A stretch of 64,000 nucleotides of DNA from Atherinomorus stipes. Its lineage: Eukaryota > Chordata > Actinopteri > Atheriniformes > Atherinidae. The stretch's first letter is position 1, and each line of letters starts with the position of its first letter. The DNA lies in NCBI GenBank assembly GCA_023101725.1, contig JALJCO010010196.1, positions 1-64,000 on the forward strand, in the 5' to 3' direction. Shown piece after piece: positions 45,618-57,280 of the stretch. A model generated the notes under the pieces. That model worked only from the letters and a program-made list of their open reading frames with translations. It was not told where the DNA came from and did not search any database. The position numbers and the translations under genes are program-made.

Positions 45618-47758
45618 GTAGATATAGGCGTAGATACTTTGGACTTTTACTTCATTTCATTTTACAGTAATGTCTTTACTTTCTACCCCTTTGACGTTTC
45701 TACAAGCTATTACATTACAAGTTACAGTTCAGGTCACTTTCAGTGTGGTGAAGATACATTTTTACCAAACTTGATTTTGCATCATCCTACCTGTACTGTT
45801 TACTCTGTGCAGCCCGTAAAAGACCGTCTTATCTAGACTCTTGTCATATGTACAGCTCTGTGTCTCTTTTCTTCCCTGTCTCTGATAATATCTTTACTTT
45901 ACTGAATTAACACGAGTTACATGTTTATAGCCGCTTGCCAGCATGTGATGTTGCACGTAAAGCGAAACTAGGCTGCAACATATTTCAGCGTCTTGGAGGT
46001 AAAAGCTGTGAAGTGCAGTTTCTCAGCCTTGGGACCGTACGGGGCAGCAACAGCTCCACAAATGTACATAATAAATGACACTGTGCAATCAGGAATGCAG
46101 AGTTTTAGGGTCAGAAAGTTACGTAGTGCCAGTGCTTACTTAGTTTTACTCGAGTACAGCATGTGAGTACTTCCTTCACCACTGCTGGGTGCAAGAACTT
46201 CCACCCTGAAAAGTGTAGCAGTTGGCCAAAAACTCTTAACTGTATGCTAAGACCGTAAGGGTTGGTGACCTCTGTTTTCTCTTTGGCAGCCGTCTGACGG
46301 TGATCTTTTACAGTATTCAGCCAATGGCTCCAACACATCCATTGATTTCTGAATGCTGACTTTTTAACCTCTTTGTAGCAGCTGTAGTGGTCTAGTCAGG
46401 GTTTATACTGTATGATTGTTGGGTATTCATTATGATGAGCTCTAGTGTCTTTGGTCATCTCAGGTTTGATCTTTGCTTCTTTGGTCTGCACCAGAGTGCA
46501 AATGTTCGTTCACAACACGCCAAATAAACCAGATTATCCATGAAGGCAGATCGGATTTCATCTAAAGCGGACCAAAGCGCCACTGTGAATGTGCTCATGT
46601 ATGCTTAACATAGAAGAAGGATAAGTGTTGTTTCAAACATAGACCCTGATTTAAAGTTGTACTTCCATGGTCATTTCATTAATATTTCTGTGTTCTCCAT
46701 TATTATTGAATGCATTCTGCATCGTTTCTGGTTAAAAAAACCTTCTGGTATCTTTGTATCCAGCTGTATTTGTATACTAGAAGAGAGGCTTGTGGTCCAA
46801 CGGCAGCTTTTCCGGGTCCTTCTCATGAGTTTCCGTCTGATTGGCTGCCTCCCATCAGTGTATGAAGGAAGCTCCGCCCTCCGCTCTTATTTCGTTACAG
46901 ACAGGAAATAGAGCCGACAAACAAGTTTGTTCCGCCATGCTAACAAACAGTTAGCTAATTAGCTTCTCAACTCCGAAGCTACAGTCGTGCCGTCTTTACT
47001 TCTAGTGTGTAGTGGAGGGTTACCTGCCTTCCAATGGACAGATAGAAACCCCACGTGGGATACGCTATTTGCAATGTGACGTAGAAGTGCGAGGCTGTTC
47101 CTGATTCGCTCTTTTCTTCGTATTGTTTCTCTGATGAGGAAGCACAGCCGACTGGGGGGAACGCAACGCTAGCAAGTCAGCATGTGTAAGTAAACAAGGG
47201 GAAACCCTCCGTATTTCAGAAGGAGCAAGTTAAACGGGTTTTCAGTGGAAGGAGGCCTTTAAAGGTCTGCATGGACTAAAATGTGTGCAAATTTGATTGC
47301 ACCCGCAAAAAGCTGCAGCTGCTGATTTGCTAACAGGACGCAACGAGGATTGCGCCCGTTAAACAGGCAAAATAGTATCTGCTTTCAATTTCGCGTGTCT
47401 GCCATTGATGAATATGCAATCTGGGTGTTTCTGCCAGAACATGCTAAATATGGGGAGGAAACTATGCAAATGGATCAGTGAACTGCACCAAATTCTCGTC
47501 AACGGAAAGTAGCCAGACTGATCTGAGAGTGAAAACCTGAAGCTCGTGAGATCAGGATGGTCTCAGGAGGCTAACGATCTGGCCCTTCTCAGACAGACTA
47601 ACATCTTCTCCACCACCACGGATGTGTCGTTCCACATGCTTGTTTAGGATGTGAGAAGCAACTCGATGCACCAGTTGGGGTTTAATAACTTCTTGCAGCT
47701 GAAAGATAATCACCCATCCCGTAATTATCCAATAGGAGACTCCAACCTGTTTGCTTAG
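45618..47758. other. Intron 1 sequence, mostly unassigned
   Basis: A decayed relative of the 510-1440 repeat may lie at about 46480-46600. From about 47264 the sequence ('tgaatatgcaatctgggtgtttctgcc') matches the left half of the element at 30203-31597. No gene recognised. Confidence 0.4.
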
Positions 47759-47762
47759 TTAA

Positions 47763-47815
47763 AGGTTGAATATGGAACACGGACAGAACAGGACATCACG
47801 TGTGTCTAGGTTGTA
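47763..47815 (-). mobile_element. TTAA-type MITE end (family F1, copy 3)
   Basis: TTAA then AGGTTGAATATGGAACACGG, followed by the reverse complement of the right end of 53347-54580 for about 55 bp. The rest is replaced by low-complexity sequence. Confidence 0.75.
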
Positions 47816-48300
47816 GTGGAGGAAGAAAAAAACCACCGCGGGGGGGAGGCGCACCCGAGAGAAAGAGAAGAAAAAAAGCAGAGAATTATAAAAAAAAAAA
47901 AAGAGAGGATAAAACAAAGCAAGAAGAAAAATAAGAAAAAAAGGATCAGAAGAAAAGGGGAAACCAATTTTTCTTTGAGGGAAATTTGGGTTAGATCAAA
48001 CTTAAACTACTTCGGTTTTCCCTCCCGTCCCCCACCCAGAAAAAAAAAACCAAACCGGAGCGAGCCCTTTCGTCGCTTCCTCTCCCCCCGCAAACGAGAA
48101 AAATGAACACACAGAGAAAAAAAAATAAACGGAGGGGGGGGGGGTATAGAAAAAAAAAAAAAAAAATAACAAAACAAAAAAAAAATATATATATATTTTT
48201 TTTTAATAATATATTTTTTTTTTGATTTTTTCTCTCCCCCCCCCCCCAAGGGGGTGGGGTATTATTTTTTAAAAAAAAATATTTAATAAAACCCTCCCCT
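47816..48300. repeat. Low-complexity purine/homopolymer block, likely unreliable sequence
   Basis: Dense A-runs, G-runs and T-runs with little resemblance to any copy of the element that should be here. Homology to the F1 family stops at the left edge, and homology to the 30203-31597 family resumes at about 48300 ('ttagatcttagtaaatcagggcc'). Confidence 0.6.
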
Positions 48301-48335
48301 TAAATCCAGGTTAGATCTTAGTAAATCAGGGCCAT

Positions 48336-50250
48336 AATTTGGTCCTTTTTTGGAGGTCTTAAGGATCCATCACTTGGTGCAGAAGATTGAGCGATACCAC
48401 CGGAAACCGCAGGGTCAGTTGAGCTGTACAGCCGACGTGATGAGCAAAAAAAAAAAAACAGTAAAGAAGATTAACGGTAGGGGAAAATGCAGGAGAAGAA
48501 GAAGCAGACAAAGAAAATAACTGTAGAGATGGCTGTAGCTATCAAAGAGAAGCTGTGTGAGTGTGTCCGGCGTAAGGCAAACATTCAAATATCGTTAATA
48601 CTATACCAATGTTGGTACTGACACCAATTGATACTATTGCAATAATATCGATTCTTTAAAAACTGTCAGAATCTCCATAAATAAGGAGGACAAAGTGGTC
48701 TGAGGTGGATTTGGTTCACCACTGTGACAAAGCACTTGCATGCTTAAAATCAGCTTCTCTGATAATGCCAAGTTCATACTTTATGGTACGATTAATAACT
48801 TTGCTGTTCATGAATTAATGTTTTTTAAAAAAATAACATATTGATTCCATATATCAATCTTTTGACAGCCCTATTTTAAAGTATCAATCACGCCTTCACC
48901 TTTTATTTTAAATCAGGTTTCTTATAATATCTATTTTACTTCTTTTTCTTTTTATCGCTTCCCCTGCACCCTGTTATAATGTCTTTAATGTTTTATGTAA
49001 AGCACTTTTAATTGTCTTGTACATGAAATAAATAAACTTTCCTTGCCTTTATTTACTTGCAGTATTTCACTCCTCTAAATTTTAGCTGACAAAGACTGCA
49101 GAATAAAGTATACAAACACCCATCTGTCAGCTATTTCTACTTAAAGAATTGATGGGTTGTGGCACTGAGCTAATGGCTAACTTAATCTCTTAAACACAAT
49201 CTCTTCTTATCTGTAATCTTCATTTCTCCAAATTGAGGCAGTCACCCAGTTTCAGTGTTTGTATAATGTGTGTAATAGTGCCTCCTTCTACACGGCGCAG
49301 ACTCTGCATCCTGGTCTTGTTCAGGTTTTTGTCTTTAGTGTGTTAAAGTGCAGTTTTGCTTGTTCAAACATAGATCTCACCCATTTTCTGGTGAGATTTG
49401 GCTGCACAGAAAGAAACGGAAATTTTTCCTTTATGATGCAAATATAAAACATGTTTCTCAAAATTATGTCGGGTTCATTTAATTCAATCATTTCTTTGTG
49501 ACTCGAGTTTTTTCCCTTCATACGCTGACTGAAATCTCCCAGTAGTACCCTTGAACTGTACACTCATCGTTGTTACAGAACCTCCCTAACAGCCAAGTAT
49601 AGTTTTCCCAAGTATAGTCCTTTCCCAAAGCTCTCTCTGTTGCTCTCTACTCTCATACCTGCCCTACTTTCACACCGCTCTCACAACTTAAGAGTTTCGC
49701 ACTCTGTCCCTCGTGCTTCTACCCCCTATATCCAGCTCACCTTCTCTCACATACACGCTGATTTCAGGTCTTAGTTTTACCCCCAAACCAGAAATATTGT
49801 ACATACATGCAGCTCATTATATGTGCAAGTTGTTTTTTCCTCTGACATGCACCAGCGTGGGTCCATTTTGTTGCACAGGACAGTACGATGTGTAGCTGTA
49901 CAGTAGTGGGACACATACTGGCTGTTTCCTTTAAAGTATGAAGTCACACATATACCAACACGCATGAGTAATTCTTTTACTGGCTTGGGCTCTCTGACAG
50001 CCTGCGGTGCACAAACCTTTTTGAAATATTAATCACTCCTATGTTATGCAGAACAGTTTTTTTTTGTTTTTTTTTTATCGCTGTTATGAATTGATGGAAA
50101 ACAGAGCCTCTGACTTGGCAGCTTCAGGTGTTCTGGGATGTCTCTGGGTGCTCTCAAGGTGTGTAAAAGTGTCATGGGTTTAGCCAACATGGACTGTACC
50201 ACTACTGATGGCTCATTTAGCCCGGCTAGATGCCGCCGATCTGTTGAGTG
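48336..50250. other. Intron 1 sequence, nothing recognised
   Basis: A/T-rich with short homopolymers. A weak 'atcgttaatactatacc' repeat-like patch lies at about 48590-48870. Confidence 0.4.
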
Positions 50251-50251
50251 C

Positions 50252-51110
50252 AGGGGTGTCAAACTCATTTTGGTTTCGGGGCCACATTCAACACAGTCAT
50301 ACTAGTGAAATAACAAAAAAATCCTAATTTTCCTGAACTTTTCTTTTAGAAAACATTATAAAAGTATCGTGTTTTCACTATATATTTTTATATTTCTGTT
50401 TATTTATTATTATATTGTGTATTTATGTATTTTATTTATATTTACATGCGCATTAAAATTTACAGATCACAACGGATCTACAAAATCACAAAAAATTTAA
50501 TCCAGTGGGGAAAAAAAGAAGACTGGATGAGTTGCAGTGCAGCCTCCCCCCACCTGGAGGCGCTAATTTGTCAGAGTTCAACAAACAAGCAGAAGAAGAC
50601 ACTCAGCTAGCCGCTAACCTGTAACAAATGTTACAAAGAAGAATTAAAACGAAATAATGAAGACAAACAGGTCCCAAACTGCCCTTAAAGAGGCAAAAAA
50701 AATCCACTCCAATTAATTAAATACAGATTATAAAGTGGAGATAACAAAGCAGAGCTGAGAAGTCTGGATGGAACAGCAGCTAATGCTAATGCTAATGCTA
50801 ACATTCATGCTAACGGAAGCCCTGAAGCATCTGCAAGCTTCATCTAGAAACAAACATCTAACACTCGCTGGAAAGAAAGAATTTTTAAGGGAAAAAGAGA
50901 GAAAATCAGCTGTTGATGCAGAAAATGTCTGTTATGTTTGGAAGTTCTTTTAAAAATTCTAAGAAAAGTTTAAATAAATAAATTGTTTAATAAAATCGTG
51001 TGCTTTAATGGCCTGTCTAAACAAATAAATACAGGTTTTTACAGATTATTCAAATTGAGCCTTTTTATTTTCAATGTGATCTATTACTGCACCATTTTAT
51101 CTCTTTTTTA
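50252..51110. repeat. Dispersed repeat: CAGGGGTGTCAAACTCA end plus inverted copy of 22087-22725
   Basis: It begins CAGGGGTGTCAAACTCATTT, a common hAT-like terminus in vertebrate genomes by my memory. From 50520 it is the reverse complement of 22087-22725. The right boundary is unclear. Confidence 0.6.
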
Positions 51111-51360
51111 AATCAATTTCCAAATATTCAAAATGTTCAAAAATCTCATCACACTTAAAATAAGACAAAATTACTTAAAGAGAAACATTTCGGTGAGATA
51201 TTAGATCTTGTTTTAAGGCAATGCATGAATTTTTGCTTATTATAAGCCCAAAAAAATCTTGACCACTCTTAAAATAAGTTTAAAAAAAAGTTTTTTTTCA
51301 TGTAATAAGCAAAACAAATTCTGCCAATGGCATAAGAAAAATTTTCTTTTTGCAGTGTAA
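51111..51360. repeat. Dispersed element shared with about 5760-6090
   Basis: 'gatcttgttttaaggcaatgcat' and 'attctgccaatgg' match that element; it ends with 'ctttttgcagtg'. Confidence 0.6.
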
Positions 51361-52600
51361 CTTTTTCAGAGCCAGAAGTTACTCTAAATATACTTACACG
51401 TCCATTTCCATATGTGAAATCCTGTAAGATCTGTTAATTAAGAAAGATCAAACAAGTTATCCATCTGTCTCGTTAATATTTCACATTGAATAATGCAACC
51501 TCACTTGGACGAATGAGGAATTACAATAACATTCATTTAAAACATCACAGTTAATCTCTTTAATGTACATTTTACATTTACTGAGTTCATCCAGCGGGCT
51601 TTAATGGACCCTGTGGTCGGGTTTGTGTTCCACTGCTGGTTTAGTGCGTATAACCGCCATCTTCCTGGATGAGTTTCTACTGTAGAAATGAAAACGTATC
51701 GTGTACATGTGTGACAAAGTCTTGCCTCATTGTTAGAAGCAGCATTAAATATGAGTGGAAAACAGAGAAGAAGAGAGCAGGGACAACAGAGGAGAGTGCG
51801 AAACAGAGTGACAGAGTGAAAGTGTGTGTGTTGAGGGAGAGCCAGGCCTAGTTTTTGGTGTGTGATCTAGGCCATTATCTGTGTTAGCACTGGTGGGGCT
51901 CCAACAGGCTCTGTGGATCCTGCATAACAATACCTTTTATGAGCCTGTATGTGTGTGTGTTACCACTGCTCATACACACGTGTGTGCTCATGCGTGTTAA
52001 TGCCATTGAGCCATACGTGTCATACGCATGCGCCTCTGCATCTCTGCCTTTTGTTTGGTTTTTTCAGCCACTGAGTCTGTGGCCTTTTTGGCAAAAACTT
52101 GTGAGTAAGTGTGTGCGTTTCGCTTTTTGCATGTGTGTACGTGCATCCTCACGTGCAGCTGTGCACTCTTGCTGTATCACCCTCGTCGTGAGTCCACCCC
52201 CCTCTCCAGCAGGGCCCTGGGGGCCTTCATTATGTAAGAAAGACATTACTGCAGAACAGAGGCAGAGAGGCAGAGAGACATTACTGCGGAACAGAGGCAG
52301 GCAGTGCTGATAACTCTGGCAGCCCCTGCTTAAATACAACAGACCTCAGTAACATGCACACACACACACCCCCACACATGCACAGGCAGCCTGAGGTGTG
52401 ATGAGGATAATGGTAAAGGGGGGTTTCAGATCACTGCGAGCGAGCTTGTTGAATACAGAAAACATCAATAAATCTTCTCCTGCATGATGATAAATATGTT
52501 TTCCTTTTTTCTGCATCAACTCTCTCACATTTCCCCGACAACCCATCCTCATCCACATCCTTAAAAACCATTCTGTCACTCCCACCCCCCCATTTCTTCA
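51361..52600. other. Distal intron 1 leading to exon 2, nothing recognised
   Basis: TG-rich stretches lie at 51940-51965 and 52110-52140. 'aggcagagaggcagagagac' is a short duplicated unit near 52260. The pyrimidine tract for exon 2 is at 52575-52600. Confidence 0.45.
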
Positions 52601-52613
52601 TCATTAACTTCAG

Positions 52614-52814
52614 CGGTCCCCTTCCCCCTGGCCCACCGGCTGACCATGAAGGAGGTGTTTGACGCGGAGGGTCGGCCGCGGGTGGACCTGCTCAAAGCTC
52701 ACCTCACGAAGGAGGGTCGGCTGGAGGAGGCCGTGGCCCTGCGCATCATCGATGAGGGCGCCGCCATCCTGCGTCAGGAACGCACTATGTTGGATATTGA
52801 GGCGCCAGTCACGG
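52614..52814 (+). CDS. ppp3c: Calcineurin A (PP2B catalytic subunit), coding exon 2
   Basis: This 201-nt exon starts after ttaacttcag and ends ACG|G before gtaagg. It completes the Ser codon from exon 1 and continues [16 protein letters not shown], then [38 protein letters not shown] and DIEAPVT. This is the N-terminal part of the PP2B catalytic domain before the metal site. Compared with recalled human isoforms, the KAHL, ALRII, LDI and APVT choices are nearest to the alpha isoform, while TML and AAILRQE occur in beta/gamma. Exon 1 looks more gamma-like, so the paralogue (ppp3ca or ppp3cc type) stays open. Codons are strongly G/C-ending. Confidence 0.97.
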
Positions 52815-53346
52815 GTAAGGTGTTGCAGTGAGTTACCTGTGAGTAAGTGAGCAGTTTACAGATGAGAAAGAACAGAAGATGAATCTCTGATATCAGACTG
52901 ACGCCACTGACGTCAGAGGGCAAACATGAAGAGATGGTTAGCTTCTTCTACAGTTTTTATATACAGTTGTGTGAAGGTGTTCGCCTCCTTCCTGATTTCT
53001 TTTTTTCTTTTTTTGCATGTTTGTCACACTTCTATGTTTCAGATCATCAAACAAATTTAAATATTAGATAAAGATGACACAAGTAAACACAAAATGCAGT
53101 TTTTAAATGAAGATTTTTAATAGGGCTGTCAAAAAAATGACTCCTGATTAATCACATCACTTTTATCACTTCCAGAACACACTTAGGATTAAAGGTGTTT
53201 CACCAGGAGTTCTGCATTTATCTATAGTAGACTAGACTACTGAAACCCTGTCCTCACACGTGTCCCTAACGTCCTTCAGATGGCGGCAGTTTAGTCCAGA
53301 ATGCTGCTGATACGGTCCTCACAGGCTGCCTTCACAACTGTATTAA

Positions 53347-54580
53347 AGGTTGAATATGAAACATTTTTATTAAAAGCTATATTTTAAAGGGATATTGTGT
53401 AAGTTCTCCTGTGTTTTATTCACAAAAACTGATTATTTGGTTCAAAAGTGTTTTTTCATTAATCAGTAATCACTCCCATCAACAAACTGAAGTGCTCCTC
53501 TAAGTTCTAAATTCACCGTTCGTATCATTCATTTACACATCGAGCGGGGCGGCTCGGTGGGGGCTGCCATGTCGTATCGCCATGTTTTTGCGTTCAGGAG
53601 AAGCGTGACAGCAGGAAAACACAGAAACTCACCGGAGACACCGGAGTTTTCAGCTCAGTTCGAGGTAATGCCTTTGAAAAGTCACCGCGCTGCAGTGGGA
53701 GAAACCAGCGTCTCACTGATGCTGCGTTCACGTGCAGTCGGGCAAACGGCCGTTGGCAACAAACCAGATGTCATTTTAATCAATGAAGCCGAGCGAAAGA
53801 CGGTAAAACATGGGTCAGGGAAAACAATACGACATCGCCATGACAACCGAACAGATGTGGACTGATGTCACTGTAACTGACGGACCACGTCTGCACATAG
53901 AGGCCGGTGATAACTTTACATGCAGCGGATGTCGTCGGTCTGCCCGGTTTCACGCGAATGCAGCATGAAAAGTACGAAGGAGCTGCTCCCGATTACACAG
54001 TGTCCCTTTAAAAAAAATAATACCACCACAGGTCGTTTGGGGGTGTACAGAATGAAAGTACAACATTTCCCAGAAAAATTATATTGAGCCTAAAAATAAT
54101 TATAAAATAAATTTTGACGGGTTCGATAATGGCATTTTATTTACGTCTATAAGCCGATACACTCTGCCATTGCAGGTTGCCAAATCGATCTTGTGTGGAA
54201 GCAATATTATCGGAGATATTATCCGTTTCTGAGGAGGAGTGACCTGAGAAGAGCAAAACCTGGAGTAAATTTAGGTGAAGACTTCACTAAATGGACCCAC
54301 ATAAACGTTTTACACGGAGTCAAAACACAGAAATGGCGACTTTCCTGCTGGATCGTAAGCTAGCTTGTTTGCTAACATGGCTAAAGTTAACTGTCAGTTA
54401 TAAACTTCTCTGCGTTACTTGTTGGACATGCTGCAGACTGATGGACATGCTGCAGACTGCTGGACACTTGCGTATCGGCAGATTCTGGCATTCCAGTGGC
54501 TGGAGTTGTTTTTCTGCCGTTGCAACTACAACCGAGACACACGTGATGTCGCTGTTCTGTCCGTGTTCCATATTCAACCT
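53347..54580. mobile_element. TTAA-flanked MITE (family F1, copy 2), host of F2
   Basis: Ends AGGTTGAATATGAAAC and GTTCCATATTCAACCT between TTAA copies (53343-53346, 54581-54584). It is homologous to 10667-12697 across its length but has only three units of the 19-bp sequence (about 54420-54466). Confidence 0.9.
53388..54007. mobile_element. TTAA-flanked MITE (family F2), innermost layer
   Basis: Ends AGGGATATTGTGTAAG and CACAGTGTCCCT lie between TTAA copies (53384-53387, 54008-54011). The other F1 copy has an empty TTTAAA site at the matching place (near 10705), which proves the insertion. The interior is GC-rich in contrast to its host. Confidence 0.88.
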
Positions 54581-55149
54581 TTAACATGAAGCTGAAATTC
54601 AGCTCTAAGTCCTGGACTACTCCCAGATTTCTGGCTTGGTTTTAGCATTTAAGTTGTAAAACAAAAGTTAATGTATTTTCTGCATATAAGCAGTACTAAA
54701 GAATTAAAAAATCTCTTGTTGTTGGGATTAATTTTCTGACAGCCCTAATTTTTAATAGTAAGGGAGGAAAAAATCCAAACCTCCATGGCCCTATATGAAA
54801 AAGTGATTTCACCCCTGTATAAACATAAATTAACTGTGGTTTATCATTTTATCATTTTTGGAAAGTTGGGTTCAGCTTCTCTATCAACAACAAGGGCTTA
54901 TTTCCGCCACATTTTTTCCCCAATAAAAAATTTTTAAAAAGTTTGGAAAGCTGAGTTCAGTTTCTCTATCCAAATCCAGGCCTGATTACTCCCACACCTC
55001 TCCCCCATAAAAAATCCCTAAAAAACCTGCCTGACATGGAGGGGGGGGGGAGGGAAGGGGGGGGAAAAGGGGAAGGAAGGGAGGTGAAGTAGACCAAAAG
55101 ATCCTCCAAAGCTAGACATCATGCTGCATCCAAAGAAATTCAGGAACTA

Positions 55150-56202
55150 ATGAGAAACAAAGTCATAGAGATCTATCAGTCTGGAAAAGGTTCCAAAGCC
55201 ATTTCTAAAGCTTTGGGACTCCAGAGAACCACAGTGAGAACCATTATCCACAAATGGTGAAAACATGGAACAGTGGTGAACCTTCCCAGGAGGGGCCGGC
55301 CGACCAAAATGACCCCAAGAGCACAGCGACGACTCATCCAAGAGGTCACAAAAGACCCCAGAACAACATCCAAGAACTGCAGGCCTCACTTGCCTCAATG
55401 AAGGTCAGAGTTCATGACTCCCCCATCAGAAAGAGACTGGGGGGCAAAAATGGCTGCATGGCAGAGTTCCAAGACCAAAACCACTGCTGAGCAAAAAGAA
55501 CATAAAGGCTCGTCTCAGTTTAGCCAGAAAGCATCTTGATGATCCCCAAGACTTTTGGGAAAATACTCTGTGGACTGACGAGACAAAAGTGGAACTTTCT
55601 GGAAGGTGGAGGTCCCATTACATCTGGCGTAAAAGGAACACGGCATTTCAGAAAAGGAACATCATAGCAACAGTAAAACATGGTGGTGGTAGTGTGATGG
55701 TCTGGGGCTGTTTTGCTGCTTCAGGACCTGGAAGACTTGCTGTGGTAAATGGAACCATGAATTCTGCTTCTACCAAAAAATCCTGAAGGAGAACGTCCGG
55801 CCATCTGTTGGTGACCTCAAGCTGAAGCGCACTTGGGTTCTGCAGCAGAACAATGATCCAGAACACACCAGCAAGTCCACCTCTGAATGGCTTAAGAACA
55901 ACAACATGAAGACTTTGGAGTGGCCTAGTCAAAGCCCCCACCTGAATCCCATTGAGATGCTGTGGCATGACCTTAAAAAGGCGGTTCATGCTGGAAAAGC
56001 CTCCAATGTGGCTGAATTACAACAATTCTGCAAAGATGAGTGGAACAAAATTCCTCCACAGCGCTGTAGAAGACTCACTGCCAGTTATCGCAAACGCTTG
56101 ATGCAGTTGTTGCAGCTAAAGGTGGAACAACCAGTTATTAGGTTTAGGGGAAGATCACTTTTTCACACAGGGACATGGAGGTTTGGATTTTTTACCCCTT
56201 AA
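55150..56202 (+). pseudogene. Tc1 transposase, degraded
   Basis: The N-terminal paired-like DNA-binding region is visible (IYQSGKGSKAISKALG, then a GRPTK AT-hook-like motif near 55298), followed by in-frame stops. The three DDE-type catalytic residues survive as codons: Asp in WTDETKVEL (55577-55579), Asp in NNDPEHTSK (55855-55857) and Glu in LNPIEMLWHDLK (55954-55956). The first lies in a different reading frame from the other two, so at least one frameshift separates them (about 55770-55850). A G-rich run at 55038-55080 precedes it. Members of the family cut and paste at TA; this copy cannot make a working enzyme. Confidence 0.92.
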
Positions 56203-56371
56203 ACAGAAAAATCTTCATTTAAAAACTGCATTTTGTGTTTATTTGTGTTATCTTTGTCTAATATTTAAATTTGTTTGATGATCTGAAACATTTAAGTGTG
56301 ACAAACATGCAAAAAAGTAAGAAATCAGGAAGGAGGAAAACACTTTTTCACACAACTGTACATATATATAC

Positions 56372-56373
56372 TG

Positions 56374-56441
<68 letters not shown>
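56372..56441. repeat. (AT)n microsatellite
   Basis: About 60 bp of pure TA just outside the right end of the Tc1 element. Confidence 0.95.
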
Positions 56442-56444
<3 letters not shown>

Positions 56445-56445
<1 letters not shown>

Positions 56446-57248
56446 TTCCTTTGAAATATGCAGTTTACCGCTGTGTGTTCATCATCATATCTTCTGTAAC
56501 AACAATGAGTCCATTTGTGCAGATCAGAAATCTGATCATTACCTCGTTTCTGGAGATATCAGGTAATTCAGTTGCTCATGTAAACAGTATAATAATCTGT
56601 TTTTTTTAGATATCAGCAGTTATCTGTTGATGAGAAATGGGATTAATGGTGCGTTCCAGTTGTCTCGGGATTCTGAGCAGAAAAATAAAACAAACAAGTT
56701 ACATTTATTAATTATTATGCCAATTTGAATTTAGTTTTAAGCCTATACCAACGCAGAAATGTGAGTGTAAATGACATTTTGAATTAAGCTGATGTAACTA
56801 CCAACGTAATTATTTGATCTCAACTCATAAAATAAAGTTAGCAACTTAGAAAGTTGATCTAAATCAGACAATTACATTTTTTAAGTTGTTTTAAAGGTGT
56901 TTTTATGTATTAAATCAGGTGTTGAAAGATTCTTGGGAGTTTTTTTTAGGGTCACTTTATTGGATCGTTAACCTGTCATATGCGTCCACCCTTTTTGTAT
57001 GAACCTCTGATTTTGTGCTTCCATTTGGCTCTTGTGCCCTGATGATAGCCAGCACTGACTTTAATGATATCTGGATGTGTTTCTCTCCCTGGGAAGTGAT
57101 ATGAACTGAGGTGAACGCTGAAGGGAAGAGACTGAGATTAACGGAGGAACAAAACAGACAGCAGGTTTTTGAACATTGGCAGAGAAGACAGACAGCCAGG
57201 CTCAGACACTTGTAACCTATTGACACCGCTTGGTAAATGTACCTCTGC

Positions 57249-57280
<32 letters not shown>

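Larger units (their letters stand above)
19961..52613 (+). other. ppp3c: Calcineurin A intron 1 (32.7 kb)
   Basis: A large first intron runs between donor gtaggc and acceptor ttaacttcag. Most identifiable content is mobile DNA, listed separately. No convincing internal exon of another gene was found. Confidence 0.8.
53121..54747. mobile_element. hAT-type MITE in the Tc1 element, itself interrupted
   Basis: Ends TAGGGCTGTCAAAAAAATGA and a right end of 'ttaattttctgacagcccta' are flanked by an exact 8-bp duplication ATTTTTAA (53113-53120, 54748-54755). Without the inner insertion it is about 390 bp. Confidence 0.9.
52964..56358 (+). mobile_element. Tc1-type DNA transposon with nested insertions
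   Basis: TA-flanked ends (52962-52963, 56359-56360) start CAGTTGTGTGAA on the left and finish TTCACACAACTG on the right. Terminal inverted repeats of about 155 bp share 'cttcctgatttctt', 'gatcatcaaacaaattta' and 'aaatgcagtttttaaatgaa'. A decayed transposase follows. Removing the insertion at 53121-54747 leaves about 1.76 kb, the usual Tc1 size. Confidence 0.93.
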
